Assembly: GCA_036262515.1 (NCBI GenBank)
Contig: DATAIT010000129.1
Location: 1-38,991, forward strand
Source of the DNA: Acidimicrobiales bacterium
GTDB taxonomy: Bacteria; Actinomycetota; Acidimicrobiia; Acidimicrobiales; GCA-2861595
Length of the DNA: 38,991 bases
Direction of reading: 5' to 3'
Notes under the pieces: model-generated
What the model saw: only the letters and a program-made list of their open reading frames with translations
The model's database searches: none
What the model was told of the DNA's origin: nothing
Shown: piece by piece, positions 1 through 7,564 of the stretch
Position numbering within the stretch: the first letter of the stretch is position 1
How the letters are laid out: the number at the start of each line of letters is the position of its first letter
Program-made: the position numbers and the translations under genes

Positions 1-816
1 CTTGGAGCCCTGCTTGGTGACCTTGGAGCGGACCACCTTGAGGTCCGACTCGTGGTGGCGGGGGGTCAGGCCGGCCCACGAGCACAGGGCCCGGGCGCTC
101 GCAAAGCGCGAGACGTCGCCGATCTCGGCCACGAAGATGGCGGCGATGGTCTTGCCCACCCCCTCGATGGCTTGGATGGCCCAATAGCCGGGGTCGTCTT
201 TGAGCCAGGAGAAGATCTCCCGTTCCAGCATGGCCACCTCGGCGTCGAGAGCCCCCACCAAGTCCCGCAGCGACTCCACCCGCACGGTGTAGCCATGGGG
301 CAGGACCAACTCGTCCAGGTAGGCCGAGCCGGCCGGTCCCCACAGCTCGTCGACTGGTGGGTGCAGCCCGAACTTTGCCAGCACCGCCTTCACCTGGGAC
401 TTGAGCCCGGTGCGCAGCGCCACCAGCTTGGCCCGGTAGCGCACCAGCTCCCGCAGCTCGCGCACCGCCGGCGGGGCGATCCAGGCCTCGGGCAGCTCGC
501 CCAGGCGCAGGCGGGCGGCCAGGTGCTGGCAGTCCTTGTAGTCGTTCTTCACCCGCCGGTTCTCCCAGTGCAGCCCCGAGGGGTGCACCAGGTGGACGTT
601 GGCTCCTTCCTCCTGCAAGACGTCCACCGCCCAGTACCAGCCGTAGGTGGCCTCGATTGCCACCTCGGGGTCGGGACCGGCCTCGGCCATCACGGCGGCC
701 AGGGAGGCGGGGTCGTTGACGATGCGCACCAGGCCGAGCTCTTCGCCCGCTTCGTTCTGTCGCAGGATCAGCGATCGGCGTCGGTGCAAGTCGATGGCGA
801 CGTACTGTCGTTCCAC
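1..816 (-). CDS. IS110-family transposase, C-terminus cut by window edge
   Basis: The open frame begins at a GTG (816) and runs 272 codons off the left edge without a stop. The N-terminal RuvC-like DEDD domain is recognisable: D9 in YVAIDLHR, E55 in VAIEATYGWYW, and D92/D95 in KNDYKD. The C-terminal Transposase_20 region follows, with IQAIEGVGKTIAAIF and then WAGLTPRHHES and VTKQGS. Known family members move by a DEDD nuclease plus a catalytic serine, guided in studied cases by a bridge RNA encoded in the element. Family length is about 320-400 aa, so some 50-130 residues lie outside the window. No frameshift or stop is seen, so it may be active. The non-coding stretch just upstream is strongly structured, as expected for this family. 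Confidence 0.93.
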   Translation of the reverse strand, partial: MERQYVAIDLHRRRSLILRQNEAGEELGLVRIVNDPASLAAVMAEAGPDPEVAIEATYGWYWAVDVLQEEGANVHLVHPSGLHWENRRVKNDYKDCQHLAARLRLGELPEAWIAPPAVRELRELVRYRAKLVALRTGLKSQVKAVLAKFGLHPPVDELWGPAGSAYLDELVLPHGYTVRVESLRDLVGALDAEVAMLEREIFSWLKDDPGYWAIQAIEGVGKTIAAIFVAEIGDVSRFASARALCSWAGLTPRHHESDLKVVRSKVTKQGSK

Positions 817-1031
817 GGGTCCTCTCCTTCGGGAACGGGTTGGTTTGGTCGCCTCGAGTCTTGCGCTCGACCGCTTACCGGCGGGAGAGGACCCCGTCTT
901 CGTGGTCGTTCTGCGAGCAGCCACCGCGTGCTCCATTGGCCGGCTGGGGCCGGGCCCGTCGCCCGACTCGTCCAGCAAGAGCGAGGCATCGCTCTGTCAT
1001 GCCATCACGTCGGCGCTAGGGGGTGATGGCA
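817..1031 (-). ncRNA. Candidate IS110 bridge RNA region upstream of the transposase
   Basis: On the transposase strand this non-coding stretch contains nested inverted repeats. GGGTCCTCTCC (817-827) pairs with GGAGAGGACCC (884-894) and encloses a smaller hairpin TCGAG/CTCGA (854-858/866-870). GAGCGA/TCGCTC (979-984/989-994) forms a hairpin with a 4-base loop. TGCCATCAC/GTGATGGCA (1000-1008/1023-1031) forms a 9-bp stem. In IS110 elements the region between the element end and the transposase start encodes a bridge RNA with two internal loops that pair with target and donor DNA. Position and structure fit, but no guide matches could be tested. Confidence 0.42.
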
Positions 1032-1137
1032 CGGCCTCGTACTAGCGGGCGCGCTTCGAGGAGGGCGAGGGCGCCCGCCCGCTGCGGGGCCGAGTAGCGG
1101 CGCGTCGGAGATTCCACTGAGCGACGTGAGGCGCTGC

Positions 1138-1785
1138 CTATCGGTCGCCGAGTGCCGTGACGAGGACCGGGCCGAACGGGTCATCCCGGAACGATTCAAC
1201 GAGCGTCTGCTCGGTGCGCGGATTGATCCAATCTGGGTCGCCGCCGGCTTCGAGAAGTAGCCGAAGGATCCGCTGCAGGTCTATCCCAAGCTCGGGCAAC
1301 AACGGCTCGTCCACCACTTGGCGTGCATCCAGCGCGGCGCGGGCGAGGGCAGGGTTGCCAAAGGAATCCCGGGCGTCGACATCAGCTCCGAGGAGGACGA
1401 CGCGTTCGAGCACGCCGAACGCGTTCATGAACTGTTCGGACGTGTTCATGATCTCGATGCTTGGCGGCTGACCAGAGAGCGCCCGATTCCGACCGAACCT
1501 CGTCGAGAACACGGCTGCACGGATTTGCGTCATGAAGCACCGGGACGTTCCACTTGTTGACCTGGGATTGATCCATGTAGTTGACGTCTGCTCCTCGATC
1601 CAAGAGAGCATTGGCAATTTCGAACTGCCAGACTTCAGGGCCACCTGGAGCGTCGATTGGCCGTCATCCTTGGCAGGCGGTGCCTTGGCTACGGAGTTCA
1701 CTGCATCTAGATCGGCGTCCAGCCGCGCCAGGACGGCTGCAAGATCGCCACGACGTATCGCCTGGAACAGTGCCTTCCTTCACAT
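1138..1785 (-). pseudogene. Ankyrin-repeat protein, frameshifted
   Basis: Ankyrin units can be read (LLDRGADVNYMD, VVLLGADVDARDSFGNPALA, LRLLLEAGGDPDWINPRTEQ), but only by changing frame. The central segment from about 1627 to 1525 reads sensibly in a different frame from the parts on either side. The change is explained by a missing C near 1627 and an extra A in the TTT run at 1524-1526 (plus strand), which restores the frame. At the 5' end the natural start (GTG at 1783) is also out of frame, consistent with one extra G just after it. A frame stays open from GTG 1701 to TAG 1138, but it would carry about 34 scrambled residues. The product would have been a small intracellular protein-interaction protein. 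Three one-base changes in short homopolymers could be decay or sequencing error. Confidence 0.72.
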
Positions 1786-1963
1786 GGACAAGCGTCGCAG
1801 ACGCGAAGCGGCACGAAGGTGGTCATCATGGCCACAATCGAGCGCGGCTATTGCCGGGTTGTTGCGCTGGCCGCCACGCCGACTTGTGAATCGCGAGCGG
1901 CGCCGGCGCCAAAGCGGTCGTCGACTCGGCCGCCGGCCCGGCCTCGTACTACGGCGGTCGGCG

Positions 1964-2005
1964 TGCGGCATGACTGATGGCATATGTGTGGCATACTTGT
2001 GGCAT
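1964..2005 (+). promoter_or_regulatory. Leaderless promoter with four phased repeats for the toxin-antitoxin pair
   Basis: A CATACT -10 box (1992-1997) lies 6 bases before the ATG at 2004, so transcription would start at or next to the start codon. The same stretch carries an octamer four times: TGCGGCAT (1964-1971), GATGGCAT (1976-1983), TGTGGCAT (1987-1994) and TGTGGCAT (1998-2005). The repeats start 12, 11 and 11 bases apart, about one helical turn, and the last two flank or overlap the -10 box and start codon. This is the arrangement expected for cooperative binding of a small dimeric antitoxin that represses its own operon. Binding itself is inference. Confidence 0.6.
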
Positions 2006-2240
2006 GAGTCGAGAACGCTTGAGCACGACCGTCGATGGTGACCTTTTGGCCGAGGCCCGTCATCTCCGGCCAGGCGCGAACGACGCAGCCTTGATGGACG
2101 AGGCGCTGCGGGCACTACTCGCTCGGCACCGGGCCGCCGAGATCGACTCGACATACGGCACGTACGACCGTCATCCCCTCGAGGAGCCCGATGAGTGGGG
2201 CGATCTGGCATCGTTCCGGCAGGCCGCGGCCGGCACATGA
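2004..2240 (+). CDS. Ribbon-helix-helix-like antitoxin of a MazEF-type pair
   Basis: A 78-aa acidic protein, starting [21 protein letters not shown]. The N-terminus reads as a beta strand followed by two helices, as in ribbon-helix-helix DNA-binding antitoxins. The C-terminal acidic tail ([13 protein letters not shown]) is typical of the part that wraps and blocks a MazF toxin. The ATG at 2004 is preferred over the in-frame start at 1977 because the -10 box CATACT sits 6 bases upstream (leaderless transcript) and residues 1977-2003 lie in the operator. The stop overlaps the toxin start (ATGA, 2237-2240), giving translational coupling. Likely autoregulated through the phased octamers upstream. 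Confidence 0.85.
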   Translation: MSRERLSTTVDGDLLAEARHLRPGANDAALMDEALRALLARHRAAEIDSTYGTYDRHPLEEPDEWGDLASFRQAAAGT

Positions 2241-2566
2241 CCGACCTTCCCGCTCGCGGCGAGGTGTGGTGGTGTGAGCTCCCGGCGATCGGGCGGCGAC
2301 CTGTCGTCGTCCTGACACGGGACGCCGCGATTCCCCGACTGGGGCGGACGCTCGTCGGTCCGTGCACCACGACCATCCGGGGTCTCGCGAGCGAGGTTGT
2401 GCTGGAGCCCGGAGACGACCCGGTACCGAGGCGGTCAGCTGTCAACCTTGATTCCGTCGAGAGCGTGTCGCTGGCCGTCCTCGTCGAGCGGCTCGGTCGC
2501 CTCAGCAGCGAGCGAATGGCCAAAGTGTGCGCCGCACTCGCCGTCGCCGTCGATTGCGAAGGGTGA
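2237..2566 (+). CDS. MazF/PemK-type endoribonuclease toxin
   Basis: 109 aa with hallmark MazF/PemK features. [10 protein letters not shown] at the N-terminus is followed by [11 protein letters not shown], a central [11 protein letters not shown] strand and the late NLDSVESV motif. The family cleaves mRNA or tRNA at short sequence motifs when released from its antitoxin. Length is normal (about 110 aa) and there are no interruptions, so this module looks intact, unlike the VapBC-like one at about 4.1-4.6 kb. The start overlaps the antitoxin stop by 4 bases. It lies directly upstream of a truncated integrase, consistent with passenger DNA of a former mobile element. Confidence 0.93.
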   Translation: MTDLPARGEVWWCELPAIGRRPVVVLTRDAAIPRLGRTLVGPCTTTIRGLASEVVLEPGDDPVPRRSAVNLDSVESVSLAVLVERLGRLSSERMAKVCAALAVAVDCEG

Positions 2567-2795
2567 CCCGGCCGGCGAATGCCGCTTGCGAGCCCCGGCG
2601 CCAGCGCGATCGGATGATCGGCACGGCTGGGGCCACCGCTCGCCGCCGAGCAGGGCCGCCGGGCAATGGCGCGCCGACCGGCACGCCGGTTCGGCTGCCG
2701 AGGTTGAGCTGGTTAGGCGGCGCGAGCGGCCTGCTCGTGGAGTGCGTCAGGAGCAAGATCGGCGCCGTTGGGCCACACCACCGTTCCAAGCTCGG

Positions 2796-3656
2796 GATCG
2801 ACTGAGGCCCCTGCCCAAGTTCCTCGACGACGCCGACTTCACCCTCTTCATGCGGGCCCTGGCCGAGGAGCCCGAACCGCTGACCCGCCTGGCCATCGAG
2901 TTGCTGGCCCGCACCGGCATGCGCGTGGGCGAGCTGTGCGACCTGGAGGCCGGTGCCGTGGTGCTCATCGGCGACGGGCACTGGCTGCGCAACCCGGTGG
3001 GCAAGCTCCACAACGACCGCTACATCCCCCTCCACGACCATCTGGTCGAGCTCATCGCCGAGTGGTCAGAGGGACACGACGACGCCGGCACCGGGCGGTT
3101 GTTGACCAAGAACGGGCGACCGCTGCGGCGCGACATCGTTGCCCGCATGCTCGACCGGGTGGCCCGCCGGGCCGGCATCGGCCACGTCCACCCCCACCGC
3201 CTTCGCCACACCCTCGCCACCCAGGCCATCAACCGGGGCATGAGCCTGGAGGCGGTGGCCGCCCTGCTGGGGCACCGCTCGTTGGAAATGATCATGACCT
3301 ATGCCCGTATCGCCGATCGCACCGTGGCCGAGGAGTACTTCAACGTGAGCGCCAAGGTCGACGCCCTCTACGGCAAGCCGGCCACGCTCCCGGCCGGCGA
3401 GGAGGGGCCGGCCATGGCTCGGCTGCGCAAGGAGCACCACCGCATGCTGGGCAACGGCTACTGCACCCGCCCCGTCGAGCTCGACTGCGCCTTCGAGTCG
3501 ATCTGCGAGCGGTGCTCCTACTTCGCCACCACCGTCGAGTTCCGGCCCACCCTTCGCCGCCAGCGCAACGACGCCCGGCGCAAGAACCAGACCGGTCGAG
3601 AGGAGCTCTTCACCACGCTGCTCGACGGCATCGAGAAATCTGCTGATACCCCTTGA
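2796..3656 (+). pseudogene. Tyrosine recombinase catalytic domain, N-terminus missing
   Basis: Clear homology begins at RLRPLPKFLDDADF (about 2799) and continues to the stop. Catalytic motifs are all present: the first Arg in ARTGMRVGELCDL, HPHRLRHT (H-x-x-R-H), the second His in LLGHRS and the nucleophile Tyr in MTYARI. A C-terminal extension carries cysteines (CAFESICERCSYF), often seen in actinobacterial integrases. The core-binding (SAM-like) domain is absent. The frame stays open upstream to 2397, but those residues are out-of-frame MazF sequence and low-complexity Arg/Ala/Pro. No start with a plausible ribosome site precedes the catalytic domain. Most likely a 5'-truncated integrase left by a deletion between the toxin gene and here. 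Confidence 0.82.
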
Positions 3657-3947
3657 CAGGGATCACCCGCATAATGGCGAGTTGTTGCGCCAGGCGCCAC
3701 GCCGAACTGGGCGATCGGTCCTCCTGGCGCCAAGTCGAGGGCACGCGACCAGTCCTGGAGCCAGGCCGAACTCATCGGCACCTCCTATCAGAAGACCTCG
3801 TGGTAGTCGCCGAGGACGAACTGCTCCGGAGTCCTCCGGCAGGCGTGGGAAGTCGACGTCCACAGTCGCCAGCTCGGCGTTGTCGTCGAGCATGTCGCTG
3901 GCACTCAGCATGCGCGCATACTGCCGGGGATTCGCGCAACGTGCCAC
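3657..3947 (-). pseudogene. Two overlapping remnants of unknown genes
   Basis: On the minus strand a first fragment reads MLSASDMLDDNAELATVDV and, after an apparent frameshift, TPEQFVLGDYHEVF followed by a stop. The stop is followed at once by a strong AGGAGG site and an ATG at 3775, which opens MSSAWLQDWSRALDLAPGG. That second frame runs into the antisense of the integrase 3' end, where it loses protein-like character. I do not recognise either product. The layout (stop, Shine-Dalgarno, start) suggests two former operon genes, the second truncated by the event that brought in the integrase. Tentative. Confidence 0.3.
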
Positions 3948-4059
3948 GGCACTGCGTCGTACGGCGCGCCGGCGTTCGGAGCGGGTCGTACGGCCGGAGA
4001 GCCCACCGAACGTGCGGCCCCCCTGCTCCCGGGGCCTCGGGCGTCACCGGCCACGGTTC

Positions 4060-4489
4060 TTACGTGGCGGAGACGGTCTCGAGCCTGAGCCCGGGAACGC
4101 CGGCAAAGATGCCGTCGCTCGATACCAGGGGAACCCCGAGGCGTAGCGCCGTTGCGGCGATCCATCGGTCGGCGTCGTGCGCCCCCTGACCGAGCGCGTG
4201 GCCCGCTCGGACGCATGTGGCCCGGATTTGCGAGTACGCCTCCACAAGCTCCGGTCCCGAATGGACGGTCACGGACTGGCTGATCTGGGCATCCAGTGAT
4301 CGCAGGCGGGCAGCCCCCATCCCCGCAGCAGGGCGCCGAAGCGGAGTTCGGCCACGGTCTGGAACGAGATGAACGCCGGGCGGCCTGATGATCGGACCGT
4401 AGGCAGCGGTCAGGGTCGAGTTCGGAACCAAAGTCGCGGTGTAGACGCCGGTCGATGACGACCGGGCCTCGTTCGGTTGTCGGGGTCAC
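4060..4489 (-). pseudogene. VapC-like PIN-domain toxin, multiply frameshifted
   Basis: A PIN-domain ribonuclease can be reconstructed only by switching frames three times. Segments are MTPTTERGPVVID, then GVYTATLVPNSTLTAAYG (a 2-base loss removes the expected DTG), then AFISFQTVAELRFGALLRGW (an extra C in a CCC run), then ARLRSLDAQISQSVTVH (a lost G in a G run) through GAHDADRWIAATALRLGVP and LVSSDGIFAGV. The second acidic residue (VAELRFG) and the later DADRWIAATA motif fit VapC. The GTG start at 4489 overlaps the stop of the antitoxin gene (GTGA). Intact members cleave tRNA or rRNA; this one should be inactive. Confidence 0.75.
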
Positions 4490-4647
4490 GCCTCCAAGGC
4501 GGCGAGGAAGGCGGCGCCCTCGTCATCGGTGATGTCCTCGATCACCATCTCAGCCGAGGGCGGCAGCGGCCGGGCGCGGCGGAGCAGCTCGTCGACCGGC
4601 AGCTCAAGCGTGCTGCCGGTGTCGGCCTCAACGGGCTCCGAGGACAT
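4486..4647 (-). CDS. Small acidic antitoxin of the decayed VapBC-like pair
   Basis: 53 aa, MSSEPVEADTGSTLELPVDE to DDEGAAFLAALEA. It is acidic and has no clear N-terminal DNA-binding fold, so it resembles short actinobacterial antitoxins that sit directly before PIN toxins rather than a classical VapB. It is assigned by position: its stop overlaps the toxin start by 4 bases on the same strand. The ATG at 4647 is chosen because upstream in-frame residues look non-coding. The frame is intact although its toxin partner is broken, as expected when a toxin is lost first. Confidence 0.6.
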   Translation of the reverse strand: MSSEPVEADTGSTLELPVDELLRRARPLPPSAEMVIEDITDDEGAAFLAALEA

Positions 4648-4814
4648 GACACGAGCATACGGTCGCTTCTGCCCGGTAGTGCGACTGCCCGCCCCGAAAA
4701 GTTTCTCGGATTCCTCCGCGAGATTTTCCGCCCCCACCGGCCTTTGTAGGGCATAGAACCAAACCGCCCCCACTTCCTACAGACGAGTGCATTGGCCCGC
4801 GCCGGTCGCCGGCG

Positions 4815-6491
4815 ATGATGCGGGTGACCACCATCAAAGCTTGCGCCCACGGCGTGGAGGCCATGGTCGCCTAGTACGCCGGCCTGGCCGCCGACCAGGC
4901 CAAGCGAGACGGCGCCTGCCGGGACCGGTCGACTACTACCTGGCCGAGGACGAGCCCCCCGGGCGGTGGGTGGACAGCCGCCCGGCCAAGCACGCGGTGG
5001 GTGATCCAGAGGCCCTGCGCGCCGATTGGCGGGCCCAGGCCGCCGCCGCCGGCCTGGACGCCCTCCACGTGGTCCGCACCGCCCCGGGCCTGGCCAGCGT
5101 CGACCGGTCCGGGATCGTGGCCGAGGCCCTGGCTCGGGTGGCGGCCGAGTCCGCCACCTGGCTGCACGCCGACCTGAGCCGCCACATCGCCACCCTCGTC
5201 CCCGTCGGCGCCGCTGCCGGCGGGGCCGAGACGGTGGCCCTGGTGGAGAAGCTCACCGCTTGGCCGCAGGCCAAACAATGCGTCGAGTTGCAGCCCGAGG
5301 CGCCGGCCGACGAGCCTCGCCGCCGGGACGGGCGGCCGGTGAGCGAGGCGGTGACCGACCGCCACCTCACCGCCTCCGCCGTGCTCGACCAGGAGACCCG
5401 CCTGCTCGGCTGAGCGGCGGGCGCAGCCACCGACCCGGGTCCGCTCGCCGACGGCGACGACGCCCAGGTGGCGGTGGCCGAGGCGGTGGCCGGCACCGAG
5501 CGCCTGGTGCTGGTGGTTGGACCGGCCGGCACCGGCAAGGCCACCGCCCTCGGCACCGCCGCCCGCTCGCTGGCTGCCGAGGGCCGCCCGGCCCTCGGCC
5601 TCGCTCCCTCCGGCAAGGCGGCCGACGTGCTCGTTGCCGAGACGGGCTGGCCGGCCACCACCCTGGCCAAGCTGCTATCCGACGCCGGCCGTCCCGGCTA
5701 CCGGCCCCCGCCGGCCGGCACCACGGTGGTCCTCGACGAGGCCGGGATGGCCGCCACCGACGACCTCGATGCCCTGGTGGGCCTGTTGGACCGTCATCGC
5801 TGGCGACTGGTGTGCGTGGGCGACCCGGCCCAGCTGCCGGCCGTCGGCCGGGGCGGGATGTTCGAGCTGTGGTGCGAGCGGGTGGGCGCCCACACCCTCG
5901 AGGAGGTGCGCCGCTTCGACGAGACCTGGCAGGCCGAGGCCAGCCTGGCCCTGCGCCGGGGGAAGCGGTCGGCGGCTGCCGCCTACGCCGCCCACGGTCG
6001 CCTCGACGCCGTCCACTCCGCCCTCCTGCCCGAGCGGGTGGCCCGGTTCCACCGGCTGCGCACCCGCGCCGGTCGCAGCCTGGCCACCACAACCGCCTCG
6101 GCCGGCATGGCCCGGGACGTCAACCTGGCCATCCAGCACAGCCACAATCCCGGCCGGGTCGGGCCGTCCGTGCCCCTGGCCGACGGCAGCGCCGCCTTCG
6201 CCGGCGACCGGGTGGCCACCCGCCTTCGCCGCCGTCATCGCCCGGCCGCCGAACGCCACCACCGCCGTGGCCGAGCGGCTGGACTCGCCCATCCCGGTTC
6301 CCGTCGCCGAGCCACAGGAAGCGCGGGCGCCACGGTCGGCGGAGCCGCCACTGCCCCCACGAGCAGCCGAGCCAGCGCCACCGCCAGAGGTCAATTCGGA
6401 CGACGAGGACGATGACCTCCCGGCCCGCATGCTCCGTCACCTCCAGGCCCTCGAAGAACGAGCGACGAAGCTGCGGAAGCTCCGACGGTAG
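4815..6491 (+). pseudogene. MobF-type (TraA/TrwC-like) relaxase-helicase, heavily degraded
   Basis: The start MMRVTTIKACAHGVEAMVA is typical of actinobacterial MobF relaxases, but a TAG (4872) replaces the next Tyr codon. After a one-base loss near 4930 the frame resumes as VDYYLAEDEPPGRWV. Most of the relaxase core, including the HUH metal site, is then missing, and the text jumps to the linker (SATWLHADLSRHIATLVP). A TGA at 5411-5413 interrupts the same frame before the helicase: Walker A GPAGTGKAT, Walker B VVLDEAGM and VGDPAQLPAVGRGGMF. A further deletion and frame change near 6220 leads to a C-terminal tail ending LEERATKLRKLRR. At least two nonsense codons, two frame changes and two internal deletions mark it as long dead. 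It shows that conjugative DNA once integrated here. Confidence 0.85.
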
Positions 6492-6729
6492 AGGCAGGTG
6501 TCGCCGCCGAGCGGTTGGCGACTGGACACGATTTGGACACAGAAGGGAGGACATCCAGTGGACGCAACGGTAAACAACGGCACGTCAAAGATGCAGGTCA
6601 GGCGCCATTTCCGTCGTTACCGCAGGTCACCGAAACGCGCACAACTGTTCCCCGCTTACAGGCGGCTCACCGTCTTCATGGCTTGTGCCCTGCGGTGTCG
6701 TGATTCGCCGCTCCCCGTTGGCGAGAGGG

Positions 6730-7131
6730 TCAGCTACGCCGGCGCAGCCAGACCATGGCGCCCGCGTAGCTGACGGCACCGGCGAACAGCACGGGGGCAT
6801 ACGGCTCCGGCGTGCGGCCGTGGGCCGTTTCCCAGAACGCGGCTCCGACGAGGATGCCGATGATCACCATCCCGGCGAAGGCCGTCGCCCCCACGTCGAG
6901 CAGGGCCCACCGCTCGTCCCGCCCGTCGCCGCGCATCATGCGAATGGTCTCGTTGCGCCCGCCCAGGCTGAACACCGCGGCGATGGCGGCCATGACGCCG
7001 AAGGTGATCAGCGCGTCCCCCTTGTTGCCGCCGAGCCACTGGGCCGTTCCACCCGTCAGGCCGAGCCCGACGCACAGGGCCGGGGTGGCCCAGGGCCGCA
7101 GATACCACTTCAGTTCACTGTTCGTTCCCAT
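6730..7131 (-). CDS. Four-helix membrane protein paired with an XRE regulator
   Basis: 133 aa with four hydrophobic segments (about residues 15-35, 40-58, 78-100 and 112-129) separated by a charged loop, RNETIRMMRGDGRDER. I do not recognise a named family; small proteins like this commonly follow a compact XRE regulator in Gram-positive genomes. The ATG (7131) lies inside the end of the upstream regulator gene (17-bp overlap), so the two are one operon and translationally coupled. Function unknown; a sensor or partner of the regulator in the membrane is possible but is only context inference. Confidence 0.8.
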   Translation of the reverse strand: MGTNSELKWYLRPWATPALCVGLGLTGGTAQWLGGNKGDALITFGVMAAIAAVFSLGGRNETIRMMRGDGRDERWALLDVGATAFAGMVIIGILVGAAFWETAHGRTPEPYAPVLFAGAVSYAGAMVWLRRRS

Positions 7132-7318
7132 CGGGATCGAAGACCTCCTCCACGGTAAGGGCGAAGAACCTCGCCAGGTTCATGGCTAAGGGGAGTGACG
7201 GCGTGTATCGCTCCGTTTCGATGGCGTTGATGGTCTGCCGCGAGACGGCCATCGCCTGCGCCAACTCGGCCTGGGACAGTCCCCGGGTCGTGCGCAGGGT
7301 CCGAACCTCGTTTCTCAC
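7115..7318 (-). CDS. Compact XRE-family (Cro/CI-like) regulator
   Basis: 67 aa, almost only a helix-turn-helix: VRTLRTTRGLSQAELAQAM, then VSRQTINAIETERYTPSLPL and a short tail FFALTVEEVFDPDG. This is the minimal Cro/CI-like repressor form often coupled to a small membrane protein. The GTG start at 7318 is supported by GGGAG 8-12 bases upstream and by the conserved opening (RNEVRTLR). The promoter upstream overlaps inverted repeats that are obvious candidate operators, so autoregulation is likely. Confidence 0.9.
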   Translation of the reverse strand: MRNEVRTLRTTRGLSQAELAQAMAVSRQTINAIETERYTPSLPLAMNLARFFALTVEEVFDPDGNEQ

Positions 7319-7343
7319 TGTCGCTCCCGATGGAAAGCCTGCT

Positions 7344-7382
7344 TGACAGTGACAAGGTAGCTTGACATCCCGGACATGTCAA
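7344..7382 (-). promoter_or_regulatory. Promoter and inverted-repeat operator of the XRE operon
   Basis: On the minus strand a consensus -35 TTGACA (7377-7382) is followed after 17 bases by TACCTT (7354-7359). The -35 box is one arm of the perfect inverted repeat TTGACAT-N7-ATGTCAA (7362-7368/7376-7382). A related TTGACA motif lies just downstream at about 7343-7348. Two TTGACA/TGTCAA-type sites straddling the promoter fit binding by dimers of the compact XRE repressor. The match to consensus spacing is directly visible; binding is inferred. Confidence 0.7.
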
Positions 7383-7564
7383 GGAAACTTTCCACCGACC
7401 CCTCCAATGGGGCGGCCGCCTTCCGGGCGCGCCGACGGAGTCGACGATGTCTCAGCCGTCCGTCGGAGCGACGGTCAGCGTCGACGCCGTACGGCCCCGA
7501 TTTCGGCGGATCCCCGGACCGGGCCGGGGAACGCGAGCCCGGTCCGGGAAGCCGTGTGGCGTGA

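Larger units (their letters stand above)
1..1031 (-). mobile_element. IS110-family insertion sequence, partial
   Basis: The element comprises the transposase gene and about 215 bases of structured non-coding DNA upstream of it. IS110 elements generally lack clear terminal inverted repeats, so the outer boundary is inferred. I place it near the 9-bp inverted repeat at 1000-1008/1023-1031, beyond which sequence character changes. The other end lies beyond the left edge. The boundary could be off by tens of bases. Confidence 0.6.

Noticed and set aside
3653-3675. TTGACA followed by CATAAT resembling a promoter after the truncated integrase
   Set aside because: Spacing is only 11 bases, far short of about 17, and no plausible plus-strand gene follows.
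6515-6545. Direct repeat of TTGGACAC-like sequence after the relaxase remnant
   Set aside because: Only two imperfect copies, no inverted arrangement and no link to an intact recombinase; not enough for an attachment or replication site.
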